Source of the DNA: Marinomonas sp. IMCC 4694
GTDB taxonomy: Bacteria; Pseudomonadota; Gammaproteobacteria; Pseudomonadales; Marinomonadaceae
NCBI RefSeq assembly: GCF_008122525.1
Contig: NZ_VSRV01000001.1
Span: 868,001 to 932,000, forward strand
DNA length: 64,000 nucleotides
Reading direction: 5' to 3'
Shown here: piece after piece, positions 1 through 9,238 of the stretch
Numbering within the stretch: position 1 is the first letter of the stretch
Layout of the letters: each line of letters opens with the position of its first letter
Position numbers and translations under genes: made by a program
Notes under the pieces: generated by a model
Seen by the model: the letters and a program-made list of their open reading frames with translations, nothing else
Told to the model about the DNA's origin: nothing
Databases searched by the model: none

Positions 1-125
1 GCCACTCTACAAACGAGGTCAGTAAACTGCCTCAAGGTCGGCACGGCCTCCCGATAATAACTAAAGAATACACCTCAATAGCCATTAAGATCATCATACA
101 AGGTCGGCATTTATATTTTTGGTGA
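1..125. other. Left-edge non-coding stretch
   Basis: No coding frame or terminator is recognisable here. The only structure seen is an 11-base direct repeat, CAAGGTCGGCA, at 33-43 and again at 99-109. The stretch lies downstream of the pirin gene's stop and may hold the end of a neighbouring transcription unit outside the window. Confidence 0.3.
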
Positions 126-824
126 TTACACTAAGTCAAACAGTAGAGCTTTGACGTTTTGCTTGCTGATTCTTTCAAAGTTAATTTCTGATGTTTTTTC
201 GATTTTTGCGCCGTCGCCAGGTTTAACGGTGATGCCATCGCCTAGGGACAGTTCGCCTTCGATTACATGGACGTAGTAATGGCGTTTGCTGTCGGCTTGC
301 CATGTGGCTTGTTGCTGATCTTCTAGGATCAGTTGGATGAGTTGCATGTTTTGTTTAACGTGCAGTGTGCCATCTTTTCCATCAGGGGTGATGATGGTGG
401 TGAAGCCTTGTGCTTGGCTAAATTCTTTCTGTTGGTAGCCCGGTTCTCCGCCCAGTGTATTTGGTTGAATCCAAATTTGTAGGAATTTCAGCATGTCTTT
501 TTTAGAGGCATTGAATTCACTGTGGTAAACGCCTTTGCCTGCGGACATGAGTTGGTATTCTCCTGCGGGCAGTTCTTTTACGTTGCCTGCGCTGTCTTTA
601 TGGGCGATGGTGCCTTCTAATACTAGGCTGAGTATTTCCATGTCTCTGTGGCCATGAGTTTCGAAACCTGCGCCGGGTGTGACGGTGTCATCATTGATGA
701 CGCGCAGGTCTGAGAAGCCCATTTGCTGTGGGTCGTAGTAGCTGCCAAATGAAAAAGTATGATGGCTGTTTAACCAACCAAAGTTTGCGTGTCCACGGTC
801 TTGGGCATTTCGTAGTGTAATCAT
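126..824 (-). CDS. yhhW: Pirin family protein (YhhW-like bicupin)
   Basis: This 232-residue protein matches the pirin/YhhW family in length and order: an N-terminal cupin with the metal ligands His57, His59, His101 and Glu103, and a weaker C-terminal cupin. E. coli YhhW has quercetin 2,3-dioxygenase activity in vitro; the natural substrate is unclear. The ATG at 824 is preferred over an upstream start at 872. AAGGAGA lies just before it, and the protein then begins MITLRNA, as family members do. It is divergent from a LysR regulator at 950, a common arrangement for pirin genes, so that regulator probably controls it. Confidence 0.9.
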   Translation of the reverse strand: MITLRNAQDRGHANFGWLNSHHTFSFGSYYDPQQMGFSDLRVINDDTVTPGAGFETHGHRDMEILSLVLEGTIAHKDSAGNVKELPAGEYQLMSAGKGVYHSEFNASKKDMLKFLQIWIQPNTLGGEPGYQQKEFSQAQGFTTIITPDGKDGTLHVKQNMQLIQLILEDQQQATWQADSKRHYYVHVIEGELSLGDGITVKPGDGAKIEKTSEINFERISKQNVKALLFDLV

Positions 825-949
825 AGTCTGTCTCCTTAATGGGCTGTCGCCCTGTTTGACGGTATGAGCCAAGTGTAGTAGTTGCCAAAAAGAAAGAAAA
901 TCGAAAGGTTTTGAGCTAGTATTTCAAAAAAATTGAACAAAGGTGTGGT

Positions 950-1852
950 ATGTCTTGTGCGGTCACGTTAGAAGCCTTGCGAGTGTTGGAGGCGATTCAT
1001 CAGTTGGGCAGTTTTTCAGCGGCGGCGCAGGCGTTGTTTAAGGTGCCATCGGCGTTGACTTATACGGTGAAGAAGCTGGAAGACGATTTGGGTGTGGCGT
1101 TGTTTGATCGTTCTCGGCAAAAAGCCGTGTTAACGCCTGCAGGGCATTTGGTGTTAGAGCAGGGGCGGGCGATTTTAGACGCGGCCATGCGCTTGGAGGA
1201 TTCGGTTAAACAGCTTGAGTCTGGCTGGGAGCCGAAGTTAAGAATAGCGCGGGATACAGTATTATTAGAGTCGCCTTTGATGTCTGTTGTTGGGGATTTT
1301 TTAGCGCAAAATCGACCAGTGGAATTGACCTTGTCGGAAGAAGCGGTTGGTGGTGGCTGGGATGCGTTGCAGGATAATCGGGTCGATTTGGTTATTGGTG
1401 TAACGGGCGAGCTGCCAAAGGGAAATGTGCATATTCGGGCGATTGGTGAGATAGAGTTTGTGTTCGCAGTGGCGCCGACGCATCCGTTGGCGCTAACGCA
1501 AGGGGGGATTACAACGGCGCAATTACGCCAGTATCCTTCTATTGTGGTGGCTGACAGTTCAAAAATTTTGCCCGCGCGCAGCAGTGGTGTTTTTGAGAGC
1601 CGCCAAGTGCTTAGGGTTGATACGATGCGCAGTAAAATCCAAGCGCAATGTCTGGGTTTGGGTGTGGGGTATTTGCCCAAGCATCGTATTGTTGATGAGT
1701 TAGGTTCTGGGCGTTTGGTGTTGCGTCAGTGTGAATTGCCACGGCCGAATCAGAGGGCGTATTTGGCATGGCGTAAGGATGATCCTGGCAAAGGTTTGTC
1801 GTGGTTTGTAGCGCAATTGGCCGCGCAAGATTGGCAGCTTGTTTCAATTTAA
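950..1852 (+). CDS. LysR family transcriptional regulator (pirin-linked)
   Basis: A 300-residue LysR-type regulator. The winged helix-turn-helix covers about residues 6-65, including the stretch GSFSAAAQALFKVPSALTY, and the effector-binding domain covers about 90-295. It is divergent from the pirin gene, with about 125 bases between the two starts, so it probably autoregulates and controls pirin. The effector cannot be read from the sequence. The ribosome site before the ATG (AAAGGTG) is modest. Confidence 0.85.
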   Translation: MSCAVTLEALRVLEAIHQLGSFSAAAQALFKVPSALTYTVKKLEDDLGVALFDRSRQKAVLTPAGHLVLEQGRAILDAAMRLEDSVKQLESGWEPKLRIARDTVLLESPLMSVVGDFLAQNRPVELTLSEEAVGGGWDALQDNRVDLVIGVTGELPKGNVHIRAIGEIEFVFAVAPTHPLALTQGGITTAQLRQYPSIVVADSSKILPARSSGVFESRQVLRVDTMRSKIQAQCLGLGVGYLPKHRIVDELGSGRLVLRQCELPRPNQRAYLAWRKDDPGKGLSWFVAQLAAQDWQLVSI

Positions 1853-1911
1853 CCGTTTTATTTAAGGTGAAAGGCTTTTTTTAAGGCTAGACGCTGTTTT
1901 AAGGGGTATGT

Positions 1912-2856
1912 GTGTTTTCTCTTTCTCTTTCTGTGTTGCCGGTTTTTTTGCTGTTGATGGTGGGAGCCGTGTGTCAGCGTTGGCGTTTTCCGATGGAGGG
2001 TTTTTGGTCTGGGGTCGATACCTTGTCATATTGGGTGTTGTTTCCGGCGTTGTTGTTTAGCAAAACGTCTCAGATCGATTTCAGTAGCCCCATGTTGCCT
2101 AAGTACGCGTTTATTTTGTTGTTTGCTTTGTTGGTGACGGCGGTGTTTGTGTTTGTCAGTACGTGGCTGATGGGGGTGGTGGCGCCGACGGCGTCGTCTA
2201 TGTTACAGGCGGGTGTGCGTTTTAATACCTTTGTGATGTTGGCATTGGCGGGCAGTTTGTACGGTAACGAGGGCTTGGTGTTGGCGGCGTTGGGCGCCTC
2301 GGTGTTGATTCCGTCTATTAATGTGTTTTTGGTGGTGTCGATGACGCTGATGCACGGGCCGTCTTCGGCGAGCGCTTCGTCTGCTTCGTTACCGCGTTTG
2401 TTAAGTGGTGCCTTGATTCGCAATCCTCTGATTGTGTCGATTGTGCTGGGCAGCAGTTTGAATTTATTAGGGCTAACGCCGATTATTTTAGTCTCTGATG
2501 TGCTGAGTATGTTGTCTCAGGCGGCCTTGCCTTTGGTGCTGTTGGCCGTTGGTGCGAGTGTGCGTTTTGAGACGGTTCGATCTGTTGGCATGAGTTTTGT
2601 GATGTCATCGTTGGCGCGTTTTGTGGTGTTTCCTTTGGTGATTGGCTTGATGTGCTGGTGGCTGGATGTGCGAGGTTTGCCGGCGTTGGTGGCGGTTTTA
2701 TTTGGGGTGGTGCCAACGGCGACATCAGCGTATGCGTTGGCACGTCAGTTAGGCGGCGATGCAAAAAAAATGTCGGCGTACATTACGATGCAAACCTTGT
2801 TGTCGGTAGTGACTTTGCCGGTGAGTGTGTGGTTGAGTCAGGTGTATTTGGGGTGA
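1912..2856 (+). CDS. AEC family transporter
   Basis: A 314-residue, strongly hydrophobic protein with about ten predicted membrane helices. It is typical of the auxin efflux carrier (AEC, Mem_trans) family. Bacterial members export or import small organic acids and similar anions; the substrate here is unknown. Features include the N-terminal VLPVFLLLMVGAVCQR stretch and the late GVVPTATSAYALARQLGGD motif seen in the last pair of helices. The start is GTG at 1912, six bases after AAGGGG. An ATG at 1908 is in another frame. It lies 60 bases after the LysR gene and may be cotranscribed with it. Confidence 0.85.
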   Translation: MFSLSLSVLPVFLLLMVGAVCQRWRFPMEGFWSGVDTLSYWVLFPALLFSKTSQIDFSSPMLPKYAFILLFALLVTAVFVFVSTWLMGVVAPTASSMLQAGVRFNTFVMLALAGSLYGNEGLVLAALGASVLIPSINVFLVVSMTLMHGPSSASASSASLPRLLSGALIRNPLIVSIVLGSSLNLLGLTPIILVSDVLSMLSQAALPLVLLAVGASVRFETVRSVGMSFVMSSLARFVVFPLVIGLMCWWLDVRGLPALVAVLFGVVPTATSAYALARQLGGDAKKMSAYITMQTLLSVVTLPVSVWLSQVYLG

Positions 2857-2867
2857 GTTGAGGTGAT

Positions 2868-2892
2868 ATTGCGCACCTTTATGGTGCGCAAT
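2868..2892. repeat. Hairpin between convergent genes
   Basis: A perfect 10-base inverted repeat, ATTGCGCACC (2868-2877) and GGTGCGCAAT (2883-2892), with a 5-base loop. It sits between the convergent stops of the AEC transporter and galU. Neither side has a T tract, so it is a transcript-end or stabilising hairpin rather than a classical intrinsic terminator. Confidence 0.6.
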
Positions 2893-2898
2893 GGAAGG

Positions 2899-3738
2899 TT
2901 AAGCGTCAGTCGGGTCTTTGTAGATGTTTTGGTAGCAATAGTTGGTGGCTTCGACGAAGCCGTCCACACTGCCACAGTCAAAGCGTTTGCCTTTGAATTT
3001 GTACGCGAGAACACAGCCTTCGGTGGCTTGTTGCAAGATGGCGTCGGTGATTTGTACTTCACCGTTGCGGCCCGGTGGCGTGTTGCGGATTTTGTCAAAG
3101 ATGTCAGGCGTTAGGATGTAGCGACCAATGATAGCCAAGTTAGAAGGCGCTTCTTCTTTTGTGGGTTTTTCCACCATGTCGGTGACGCGGTATAAGCCTT
3201 CCATCATGGATTCGCCTTTGATTACGCCGTATTTGTGTACTTCGTCTTCCGGCACTTCTTGTATGGCGACTATGGTGCAGCGGAACTGATTATAGAGTTT
3301 GACCATTTGTGCCATCACGCCATCTTCGTCTTCCCCAAAGCAGAGGTCATCGGCTAATACTACGCCAAAGGCTTCGTCGCCGATGAGCGGTTCGCCAGAT
3401 AAAATGGCGTGGCCAAGCCCTAACATGTTGTTTTGGCGAGTATAAGAGAAGTTGACGTTGTCGATAAGGTGACGTATGCCATCGAGGTATTTTTCTTTGC
3501 TGGTGCCGGAAATTTGATGCTCTAACTCGTAGCTGATGTCGAAGTGGTCGGCGATGGCGCGTTTACCGCGACCTGTCACGAAGGTGACGTTGTCTAGGCC
3601 AGCATTGACGGCTTCTTCAACGCCGTATTGCACTAAAGGCTTGTTGACGATGGGCAGCATTTCTTTGGGCATGGATTTAGTGGCCGGTAAAAATCGGGTG
3701 CCATAGCCTGCAACAGGGAAGAGACATTTGCGAATCAT
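2899..3738 (-). CDS. galU: UTP-glucose-1-phosphate uridylyltransferase
   Basis: This 279-residue GalU makes UDP-glucose from UTP and glucose-1-phosphate for envelope polysaccharide and galactose metabolism. The N-terminal nucleotidyltransferase signature (GYGTRFLPATKSMPKEMLP, about residues 11-29) and the VEKP substrate motif near residue 190 are intact, and the length is standard. It lies alone between two convergent or unrelated neighbours. Together with glgA and glgC near 38-40 kb it covers the fate of glucose-1-phosphate in this window. Confidence 0.97.
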   Translation of the reverse strand: MIRKCLFPVAGYGTRFLPATKSMPKEMLPIVNKPLVQYGVEEAVNAGLDNVTFVTGRGKRAIADHFDISYELEHQISGTSKEKYLDGIRHLIDNVNFSYTRQNNMLGLGHAILSGEPLIGDEAFGVVLADDLCFGEDEDGVMAQMVKLYNQFRCTIVAIQEVPEDEVHKYGVIKGESMMEGLYRVTDMVEKPTKEEAPSNLAIIGRYILTPDIFDKIRNTPPGRNGEVQITDAILQQATEGCVLAYKFKGKRFDCGSVDGFVEATNYCYQNIYKDPTDA

Positions 3739-3826
3739 AAATTTTCCTTAAAATATTTGTGTAATAACAGCCCTAAAGAAGCGGGTATGTCAGTGTCATT
3801 GAGCCGTTCTGACCTGTAGCCCTTTT

Positions 3827-4708
3827 TCAGTGTAAGGTTTTTTTTGTCACGTCTCTTATGACTGTGGTCAAGCGGTCCAATACAGAGGAGTTAAGTTTGT
3901 ACCAATGCCAATAAAGAGGCAAGGCCAGACGTTTGTTTGGTCGCAAGGAGATGAGTTTCTTGCTTTGTACGTCCTGTTTTACTTGAACACTTGGAACCAA
4001 AGCACAGACTGTGCCACCCTTTACCAGCTCGACAAAACCATGCGACGAAGGATACCAGTGGCTGTTGCTGATGGTGGCAGACGCGCCTAGGCATTCGTTT
4101 TGGTAGCGTGTCCAGAGTTCGTCGTGTTCGTCGTAAATGAGTGAGGGCGATTGTAAAATGGATGCCGTGCTGAGGTCGCTGTGTAAGTAATGCGCAATAA
4201 AGTGTGGAGTGGCGACCAATTCGTAGTGCATGTAGCCAAGAAAAACAGAGTCTCCGCCGGCGACGGGGGTGCCAATTTGACTGAGGCAAGCCACTACTTG
4301 GCCATTTTGCAATAATGAGCGGGTTTGATTTTGGTCGGCGGCTTTGATGTGCAGCATGTTGCGGTCGGTATTTGAGAAGTCATGAACGACCTGAGTAAAC
4401 CAGGTGGCCAGGACGTCATTGTTAACGGCGATTTTCAGTGGGTGGCGCGCTTGCTGGCTGGTGATGTTTTCTTTGATGCCTTCTTCTAACAAGGAGACCT
4501 TGTTGAAATGCGCCAGCAGTTGCTCGCCCAAAGGCGTGGCGATGACGGGTCTGGCTCGAATCACCAAGGGTTGACCGTATTCTTGTTCGAGCCGTTTGAT
4601 GTTTTGCGATACCGCCGATTGCGTTAGGTTCAAAAAATGGGCGGCTTTGTCAAAGCTTTGAAATGTCAGTACGGCGTGAAGGCTGGTGAGTGCTTTGTAA
4701 TCCATCAT
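3827..4708 (-). CDS. argP: LysR regulator ArgP (IciA)
   Basis: A 293-residue LysR-type regulator resembling ArgP, the lysine/arginine-responsive activator of the exporter gene argO. The winged helix-turn-helix is at about 5-62 (FDKAAHFLNLTQSAVSQNIK). Later segments such as AVNNDVLATWF and the C-terminal LYWHWYKL match the ArgP pattern. It is divergent from argO with a very AT-rich 130-base gap (4709-4838), the expected ArgP target. ArgP has been reported to bind many AT-rich sites, so other targets are possible. Confidence 0.88.
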   Translation of the reverse strand: MMDYKALTSLHAVLTFQSFDKAAHFLNLTQSAVSQNIKRLEQEYGQPLVIRARPVIATPLGEQLLAHFNKVSLLEEGIKENITSQQARHPLKIAVNNDVLATWFTQVVHDFSNTDRNMLHIKAADQNQTRSLLQNGQVVACLSQIGTPVAGGDSVFLGYMHYELVATPHFIAHYLHSDLSTASILQSPSLIYDEHDELWTRYQNECLGASATISNSHWYPSSHGFVELVKGGTVCALVPSVQVKQDVQSKKLISLRPNKRLALPLYWHWYKLNSSVLDRLTTVIRDVTKKTLH

Positions 4709-4838
4709 GCTGTTTTACTATTTTCCTGTTTTGCTTTTTATTTATTAATTTTTCTAATGAAGTTTTAATTAAATTAATTTTAATCTAAAGGCTGCGTCGA
4801 GTAAGATCAAGCGAAATTTGATGATTAAGGAAACAGCC

Positions 4839-5444
4839 ATGTTGGCATTTTTGAGTGGTGCGATTACCGGCGGTGGGTTGATCATCGCGGTGGGCGCGCA
4901 GAACAGTTTTTTATTAGAGCAAGCACTGAAGCGGCATTATGCGTTTCCTATTGCGCTGTTGTTTATCGTAAGTGACGCGCTTTCTATTGCGCTAGGCGCA
5001 TTTGGTTTGGGGTTGATTTTACAAAGTCATGATTGGCTGCTGTCGGTGTCTCGATGGGCGGGCGTAGGCTTTTTGGTGTGGTTCGCGTGGGGCAAATGGC
5101 GCGCGTCGTTTCAAGAAGAGCACTTGATTTTGGAACAAGTCGGTAAACGACTCGCCTTGTGGCCGTTGTGTATGATGGGGTTTGCGGTGACTTGGCTGAA
5201 CCCGCATTTTTATTTGGATACGATGATTTTAATGGGCAGCTTGGCGAATCAATGGCAAGGCGATAAGTGGGCGTTTGTGTTGGGCGGTATTACAGCCTCG
5301 GTGGTGTGGTTTTTGTCGTTGGCGCTGGTGGGAAAAATGTGTGCAAAATGGCTCGAAAAAGCGGCGTTTTGGCGTTGGTTTAATCGCGTTAATGCGCTGT
5401 TAATTTGGAGTATTGCCTTGAAAATCGCCACGCAACCTATGTGA
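4839..5444 (+). CDS. argO: LysE/ArgO family basic amino acid exporter
   Basis: A 201-residue inner-membrane protein with about six helices. The opening GGGLIIAVGAQNSFLLEQAL is the family signature of LysE/ArgO exporters, which release excess arginine or lysine. An upstream TTG at 4818 is possible, but ATG 4839 has AAGGA seven bases before it and gives the family's usual N-terminus. The divergent ArgP-type regulator supports arginine or lysine as substrate. It converges on the MFS gene, with 26 bases between the stops. Confidence 0.88.
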   Translation: MLAFLSGAITGGGLIIAVGAQNSFLLEQALKRHYAFPIALLFIVSDALSIALGAFGLGLILQSHDWLLSVSRWAGVGFLVWFAWGKWRASFQEEHLILEQVGKRLALWPLCMMGFAVTWLNPHFYLDTMILMGSLANQWQGDKWAFVLGGITASVVWFLSLALVGKMCAKWLEKAAFWRWFNRVNALLIWSIALKIATQPM

Positions 5445-5470
5445 TTCTAAGGGGTGGCGATGTATGGGGA

Positions 5471-6757
5471 TTACAGTTTGATTTCCACTTCGTGAGGGTT
5501 TTCTTCTTCCGGGGCAGACGATGAGTCAGCGTCTACCAGCATTTCTGCAGTAGCAACAGAAGACACAGTTAAAGCCACGGGAATCTGATCTCCTTGGTCT
5601 TCGATGATCATCGCTGGTTGATGGTTGATGCGATATAGGGCAAACAGCGCCACCGATAAGTTCAGTGCGGCAACGAACCAAAATAAAGCGTCTATTCGTA
5701 GGGTGTCCATGAGCGCCGCGGCGATAAGAGGCCCCAGCATGCCCCCGACACCGTTCAGTAAAATCATGCCGCTACTGGCGGACAGAATTTGCTCTGGACG
5801 CAGTTGGTCATTCATGTGGGAAGACGCCAAAGAATACATGGGGAAGGTAAAAGCCCCCACCGCAAACATACCAATCATCATGAGTATTTGGTTATTAACA
5901 CCACCTCCCAGTGGTACGATAAAAGCGGCTAGGGCACCGACAACACCGACCCACAACATGGTAACACGTCGGTCTTGGCGGTCAGAAAGTTTGCCTATGG
6001 GCCATTGTAACAACATGCCGCCCACGTAACTGGCACCAATGAAAATCGATATTTCGGCAATGTTCATGCCGATGCTTTTGGCATACAAGGCGCCCAATCC
6101 AAGCAGCGCGCCAGACGTTGCTCCAGCGATGGTGACTCCAGTAACCCCCAGTGGAGCGGTTTTTATTAGACCTAGTATATTGAGCTTTTCCGGGACGTTA
6201 ATTGTGGGTGAGGGTGTGCGTACCAGTAATAAGGGCACCACAGCCAATGAGATCAAAACCGAGGTTAAAATGAACAAGCCGTAACCGCTTGGTGACGACA
6301 GATTTAATAAAAATTGGCTGATGGTTTGGCTGGCCCAAATTTCAATAATGTAAATCGAAAACAAGCGCCCACGGGTTTTGTTGGTGGCAATGTCGTTTAG
6401 CCAGCTTTCCGTCACGATAAATAAGCCGGCATAGCATAAGCCGGTGCCCATGCGCATGAGCATCCAAAACCAAGGATTGACCACCACAGATTGCATCAAA
6501 ATAGTGATCGACGCCAAGGAAGCCACCGCAGCAAACACTCGAATATGCCCGACATTTTTCACCCAGGTAGGCACTAATAAAGACCCAATGATAAAGCCAA
6601 GGTAATAGGCTGACATGATCAAGCCGGTGGCGGTGGTATTAAACGCCTCGATTGAAGCCCGAATACCAATCAATGAGCTCTGCAAGGCACTTGCCATCGT
6701 TAAAATGGCAATGCCGATGAGCAGACTCCAGATAGGGAATAGGGTTTGCTTTAACAT
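5471..6757 (-). CDS. MFS transporter (YcaD-like)
   Basis: A 428-residue major facilitator with about twelve helices and a hydrophilic tail of about 50 residues that is rich in acidic residues and serine. The GLCYAGLFIVTESWLND and MLLQWPIGKLSDRQDRR segments resemble the YcaD/YfkF group of drug/metabolite carriers, whose substrates are mostly unknown. It converges on argO and shares no operon with the choline genes, which end in a terminator at 7001-7042. I assign family only. Confidence 0.82.
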   Translation of the reverse strand: MLKQTLFPIWSLLIGIAILTMASALQSSLIGIRASIEAFNTTATGLIMSAYYLGFIIGSLLVPTWVKNVGHIRVFAAVASLASITILMQSVVVNPWFWMLMRMGTGLCYAGLFIVTESWLNDIATNKTRGRLFSIYIIEIWASQTISQFLLNLSSPSGYGLFILTSVLISLAVVPLLLVRTPSPTINVPEKLNILGLIKTAPLGVTGVTIAGATSGALLGLGALYAKSIGMNIAEISIFIGASYVGGMLLQWPIGKLSDRQDRRVTMLWVGVVGALAAFIVPLGGGVNNQILMMIGMFAVGAFTFPMYSLASSHMNDQLRPEQILSASSGMILLNGVGGMLGPLIAAALMDTLRIDALFWFVAALNLSVALFALYRINHQPAMIIEDQGDQIPVALTVSSVATAEMLVDADSSSAPEEENPHEVEIKL

Positions 6758-7099
6758 GTCTTATCCTTTCTTGAGCGAGTAACGCTGTATTTTTGAGTGG
6801 TTTGCTGTGCGGTTTAAGATTTGAGTTGGTTATTATTTCGGCAGACTATACCGATTGAATTTTCGATTGCAATCACTAATCGAGCTAATAAAAAGGAGTG
6901 TATAAAAACGCCTTAGGTTGAGTCATTTGAATGGTTTTGTCGTTCAGTCTTTGTATACGTTAGAGCCTCAGTCTGCTGGTAAGTACATAGGCTATTAAAG
7001 TACAAAAATCAAAGGCAAACCTGTGATGGTTTGTCTTTGATTTGATTTGTGTTTGTCTTGTTTAGTCCTCGCATTTACAGGGAATCCTGTGCGAATGGA
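6758..7099. other. Intergenic region upstream of the MFS gene
   Basis: No coding frame is convincing in this 342-base gap. Its left half should hold the leftward promoter of the MFS gene and is AT-rich. Its right half holds the choline-operon terminator hairpin at about 7007-7042. Nothing else stands out. Confidence 0.5.
7001..7042 (-). terminator. Intrinsic terminator of the choline transporter operon
   Basis: The 15-base stem AATCAAAGGCAAACC (7007-7021) pairs with GGTTTGTCTTTGATT (7028-7042) with one G-T pair and a 6-base loop. On the minus strand it is followed by a T-rich run, and it lies about 60 bases beyond the choV stop, as expected for termination of leftward transcripts. Confidence 0.75.
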
Positions 7100-8293
7100 T
7101 TACGCTTTGGCCTGTTCGCTTGTGAAGTGTTTACCGAGCAAGGCATGATAAAAATTGTGATCGTTTAAAATCCCGATGCACTGATCGTGCTCTTCTAACA
7201 CCATGAAAAGATTGGAGTGATACCGCAGTTCGACGGCATCGCGCATGGGAATGCTCGCGGGCACAACAAACACGGTATTGTCAGGTACAGTGCTAAGCTT
7301 CATATCGGGTGTCCAACGGGCGGTAGGAAGCTCGCCATGGGGGCCTTGTATCTTGGCCAGTGTATTGTTGTTTTCTAATGTCATCCAAATATTGTCGCTG
7401 ACCGCAATGCGATCATTGGACACTACCAGCTCTGACAATGGCGTCATCAGTGAGCGGCCACGTAACACATTTAATGGGTTGGTATGAGCGACAAACTTTT
7501 CGACGTATTGCGTGGCGGGGTTCAGCACGATTTGCTCGGGAGCGTCTTCTTGAATGATTTTTGCAGATTCCATGATGGCAATTTTAGAGCCAATTTTTAG
7601 CGCTTCGTCTAGGTCATGGCTAACAAAAATAATGGTTTTGTTGAGGCGTTTTTGCAGCTCGATTAATTCGTCTTGTAGCTGAGAACGAATTAAGGGATCG
7701 AGCGCAGAAAAAGGCTCGTCCATTAACAAGACATCTGTGTCCATCACGAACGCTCGGGCGAGACCTACCCGCTGGCGCATACCGCCGGACAGTTCGTCGG
7801 GCTTTTTGTCTGCCCATTTGTCTAAACTGACCATTTTTAATTGTTCGCGCGCTTTTATCAGTCGCTCTGTTTTGGGCATGCCTTGCATTTCCAAACCAAA
7901 AGCCACGTTCTCGAGTACGGTCAACCATGGCATGAGCGCAAAGCTCTGAAACACCATGGACACGCGATGCGTTCGCATGTGACGAAGTTGGGTGTCGTTG
8001 CATTTGGCCATGTCGACCATGTCGTCACCATCTCTGACGAGGCAGCGTCCGCGGGCGATTTTGTTTAAGCCGTTTACCGCTCGCAATAAGGTGGATTTAC
8101 CCGATCCTGATAAACCCATTAGGACGCAAATCTCACCTTCGTTGACTTCTATGTTGGCGTTTTGCACACCGACCACGTCCCCAGTCATGCCTAATATTTG
8201 ATCTCGAGTGTGGCCTTTGTCCATAAGCGGCAGTGTTTTTGCTTTGTTTTCACCGAAGACGATATCGACGTTTTCAATTATTACAACAGGCAT
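7100..8293 (-). CDS. choV: Choline/betaine ABC transporter ATPase
   Basis: A 397-residue quaternary-amine transporter ATPase of the ProV/ChoV type. It shows Walker A (GLSGSGKST, 60-68), the LSGGM signature (168-172), Walker B (VLLMDEP, 188-194), the switch His226, and a C-terminal CBS-like region from about 280 that may sense ionic strength. The opening VDIVFGENKAKTLPLMDKG resembles ChoV of choline-specific systems more than E. coli ProV. It starts 3 bases after the choW stop, in an operon with choW and choX. The betI neighbour supports choline as the main substrate. Confidence 0.9.
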   Translation of the reverse strand: MPVVIIENVDIVFGENKAKTLPLMDKGHTRDQILGMTGDVVGVQNANIEVNEGEICVLMGLSGSGKSTLLRAVNGLNKIARGRCLVRDGDDMVDMAKCNDTQLRHMRTHRVSMVFQSFALMPWLTVLENVAFGLEMQGMPKTERLIKAREQLKMVSLDKWADKKPDELSGGMRQRVGLARAFVMDTDVLLMDEPFSALDPLIRSQLQDELIELQKRLNKTIIFVSHDLDEALKIGSKIAIMESAKIIQEDAPEQIVLNPATQYVEKFVAHTNPLNVLRGRSLMTPLSELVVSNDRIAVSDNIWMTLENNNTLAKIQGPHGELPTARWTPDMKLSTVPDNTVFVVPASIPMRDAVELRYHSNLFMVLEEHDQCIGILNDHNFYHALLGKHFTSEQAKA

Positions 8294-8296
8294 ACC

Positions 8297-9142
8297 TTAT
8301 CCCTCGTTTTTCGATGATGGAGACTTGCAAATGCGGTCAAGCATGATGGCGACCAAAACAATGGCAACGCCGGCTTCAAAGCCTTGAGAAATGTTTACCG
8401 TGTTGAGCGCTCTAACAACCGGCTTCCCTAATCCATCGGCGCCAACCAGCGCGGCAACCACGACCATAGATAAGGACAACATAATGCACTGAGTCACCCC
8501 GGCCATGATGTTTGGCATGGCGGCCGGTAATTCGACTTTATACAATAATTTGGACTTGGTGCAGCCAAACGCCAAGCCCGCTTCGATCAATTCGTTTGGC
8601 ACCTTGCTTACGCCAAGGTACGTCAAACGAATTGGTGCTGCGATGGCAAAGATGATGGTGGAGATCAGTCCCGGGACGTAGCCTAAGCCAAATAAAATGA
8701 GAGTGGGGATCAAATACACAAACGTGGGGATGGTCTGCATCAGGTCTAAAATGGGTCGTAAAATGGTGTAAAGCCAGGGGCGATGCGCGGCGGCAATGCC
8801 GATAGGAACACCAATTAAGACGCTGATGGTGGTGGCTGAGACAACCAAGACTAAGGTTTGGATGGTTTCGATCCAGTACCCCATGTTGATAATAAGCAAA
8901 AGTGCCGCGGTGATAAAAATCAGTAAGCCTATGCTGCGATGTAAAAACCAAACGCCGATTAAAACGATGCCAATTACCGCAATTGGGTGAAGGTATTCAA
9001 TGGCGTCAACTAACGTGACAATAAGGGTTTCTAAGGTGATAGAGACGAGGTCAAAAAATACGGAAGCTGCGGTAACCAGCCAATCAACAAAGTTTTCCAT
9101 CCAAGCGCCAAGCGGGATTTTGTTCTCCGTTAGCCAATTCAT
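8297..9142 (-). CDS. choW: Choline/betaine ABC transporter permease
   Basis: A 281-residue permease with about six or seven membrane helices. It carries the cytoplasmic EAA-type loop that contacts the ATPase (GLAFGCTKSKLLYKVELPAA, about residues 192-211). It belongs to the OpuA/ProW/ChoW family and should form the membrane channel for choline with ChoV and ChoX. It is shorter at the N-terminus than E. coli ProW (about 350 residues), as is usual for ChoW. A stable hairpin in the gap upstream separates it from choX. Confidence 0.9.
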   Translation of the reverse strand: MNWLTENKIPLGAWMENFVDWLVTAASVFFDLVSITLETLIVTLVDAIEYLHPIAVIGIVLIGVWFLHRSIGLLIFITAALLLIINMGYWIETIQTLVLVVSATTISVLIGVPIGIAAAHRPWLYTILRPILDLMQTIPTFVYLIPTLILFGLGYVPGLISTIIFAIAAPIRLTYLGVSKVPNELIEAGLAFGCTKSKLLYKVELPAAMPNIMAGVTQCIMLSLSMVVVAALVGADGLGKPVVRALNTVNISQGFEAGVAIVLVAIMLDRICKSPSSKNEG

Positions 9143-9167
9143 ATGTGTGCTCCCTTTCGTTTGATGA

Positions 9168-9199
9168 CGCTGTGTTCGCCATTTTTGGCCAACACAGCG
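9168..9199 (-). repeat. Intercistronic hairpin between choX and choW
   Basis: CGCTGTGTT (9168-9176) pairs perfectly with AACACAGCG (9191-9199). Inside it GCCA (9178-9181) pairs with TGGC (9186-9189) around a TTTT loop, with a single mismatched pair between the stems. There is no T tract after it. Such hairpins behind binding-protein genes often protect the upstream mRNA, giving more binding protein than membrane subunits; that role is inferred here. Confidence 0.7.
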
Positions 9200-9238
9200 A
9201 TTAGCTGCTAGTAATACACCAGCATGGTGCTCAAAATA

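Noticed and set aside
33..109. CRISPR-like or mobile-element repeat at the left edge
   Set aside because: Only two copies of an 11-base repeat, with no regular spacing, no inverted ends and no associated genes.
2868..2892. Intrinsic terminator between the AEC gene and galU
   Set aside because: The stem is perfect, but neither strand has a T tract after it, so it is listed only as a hairpin.
5625..6284. Rightward open frames inside the MFS gene
   Set aside because: They lie antisense within a long membrane protein gene, have no ribosome sites, and their translations are low-complexity.
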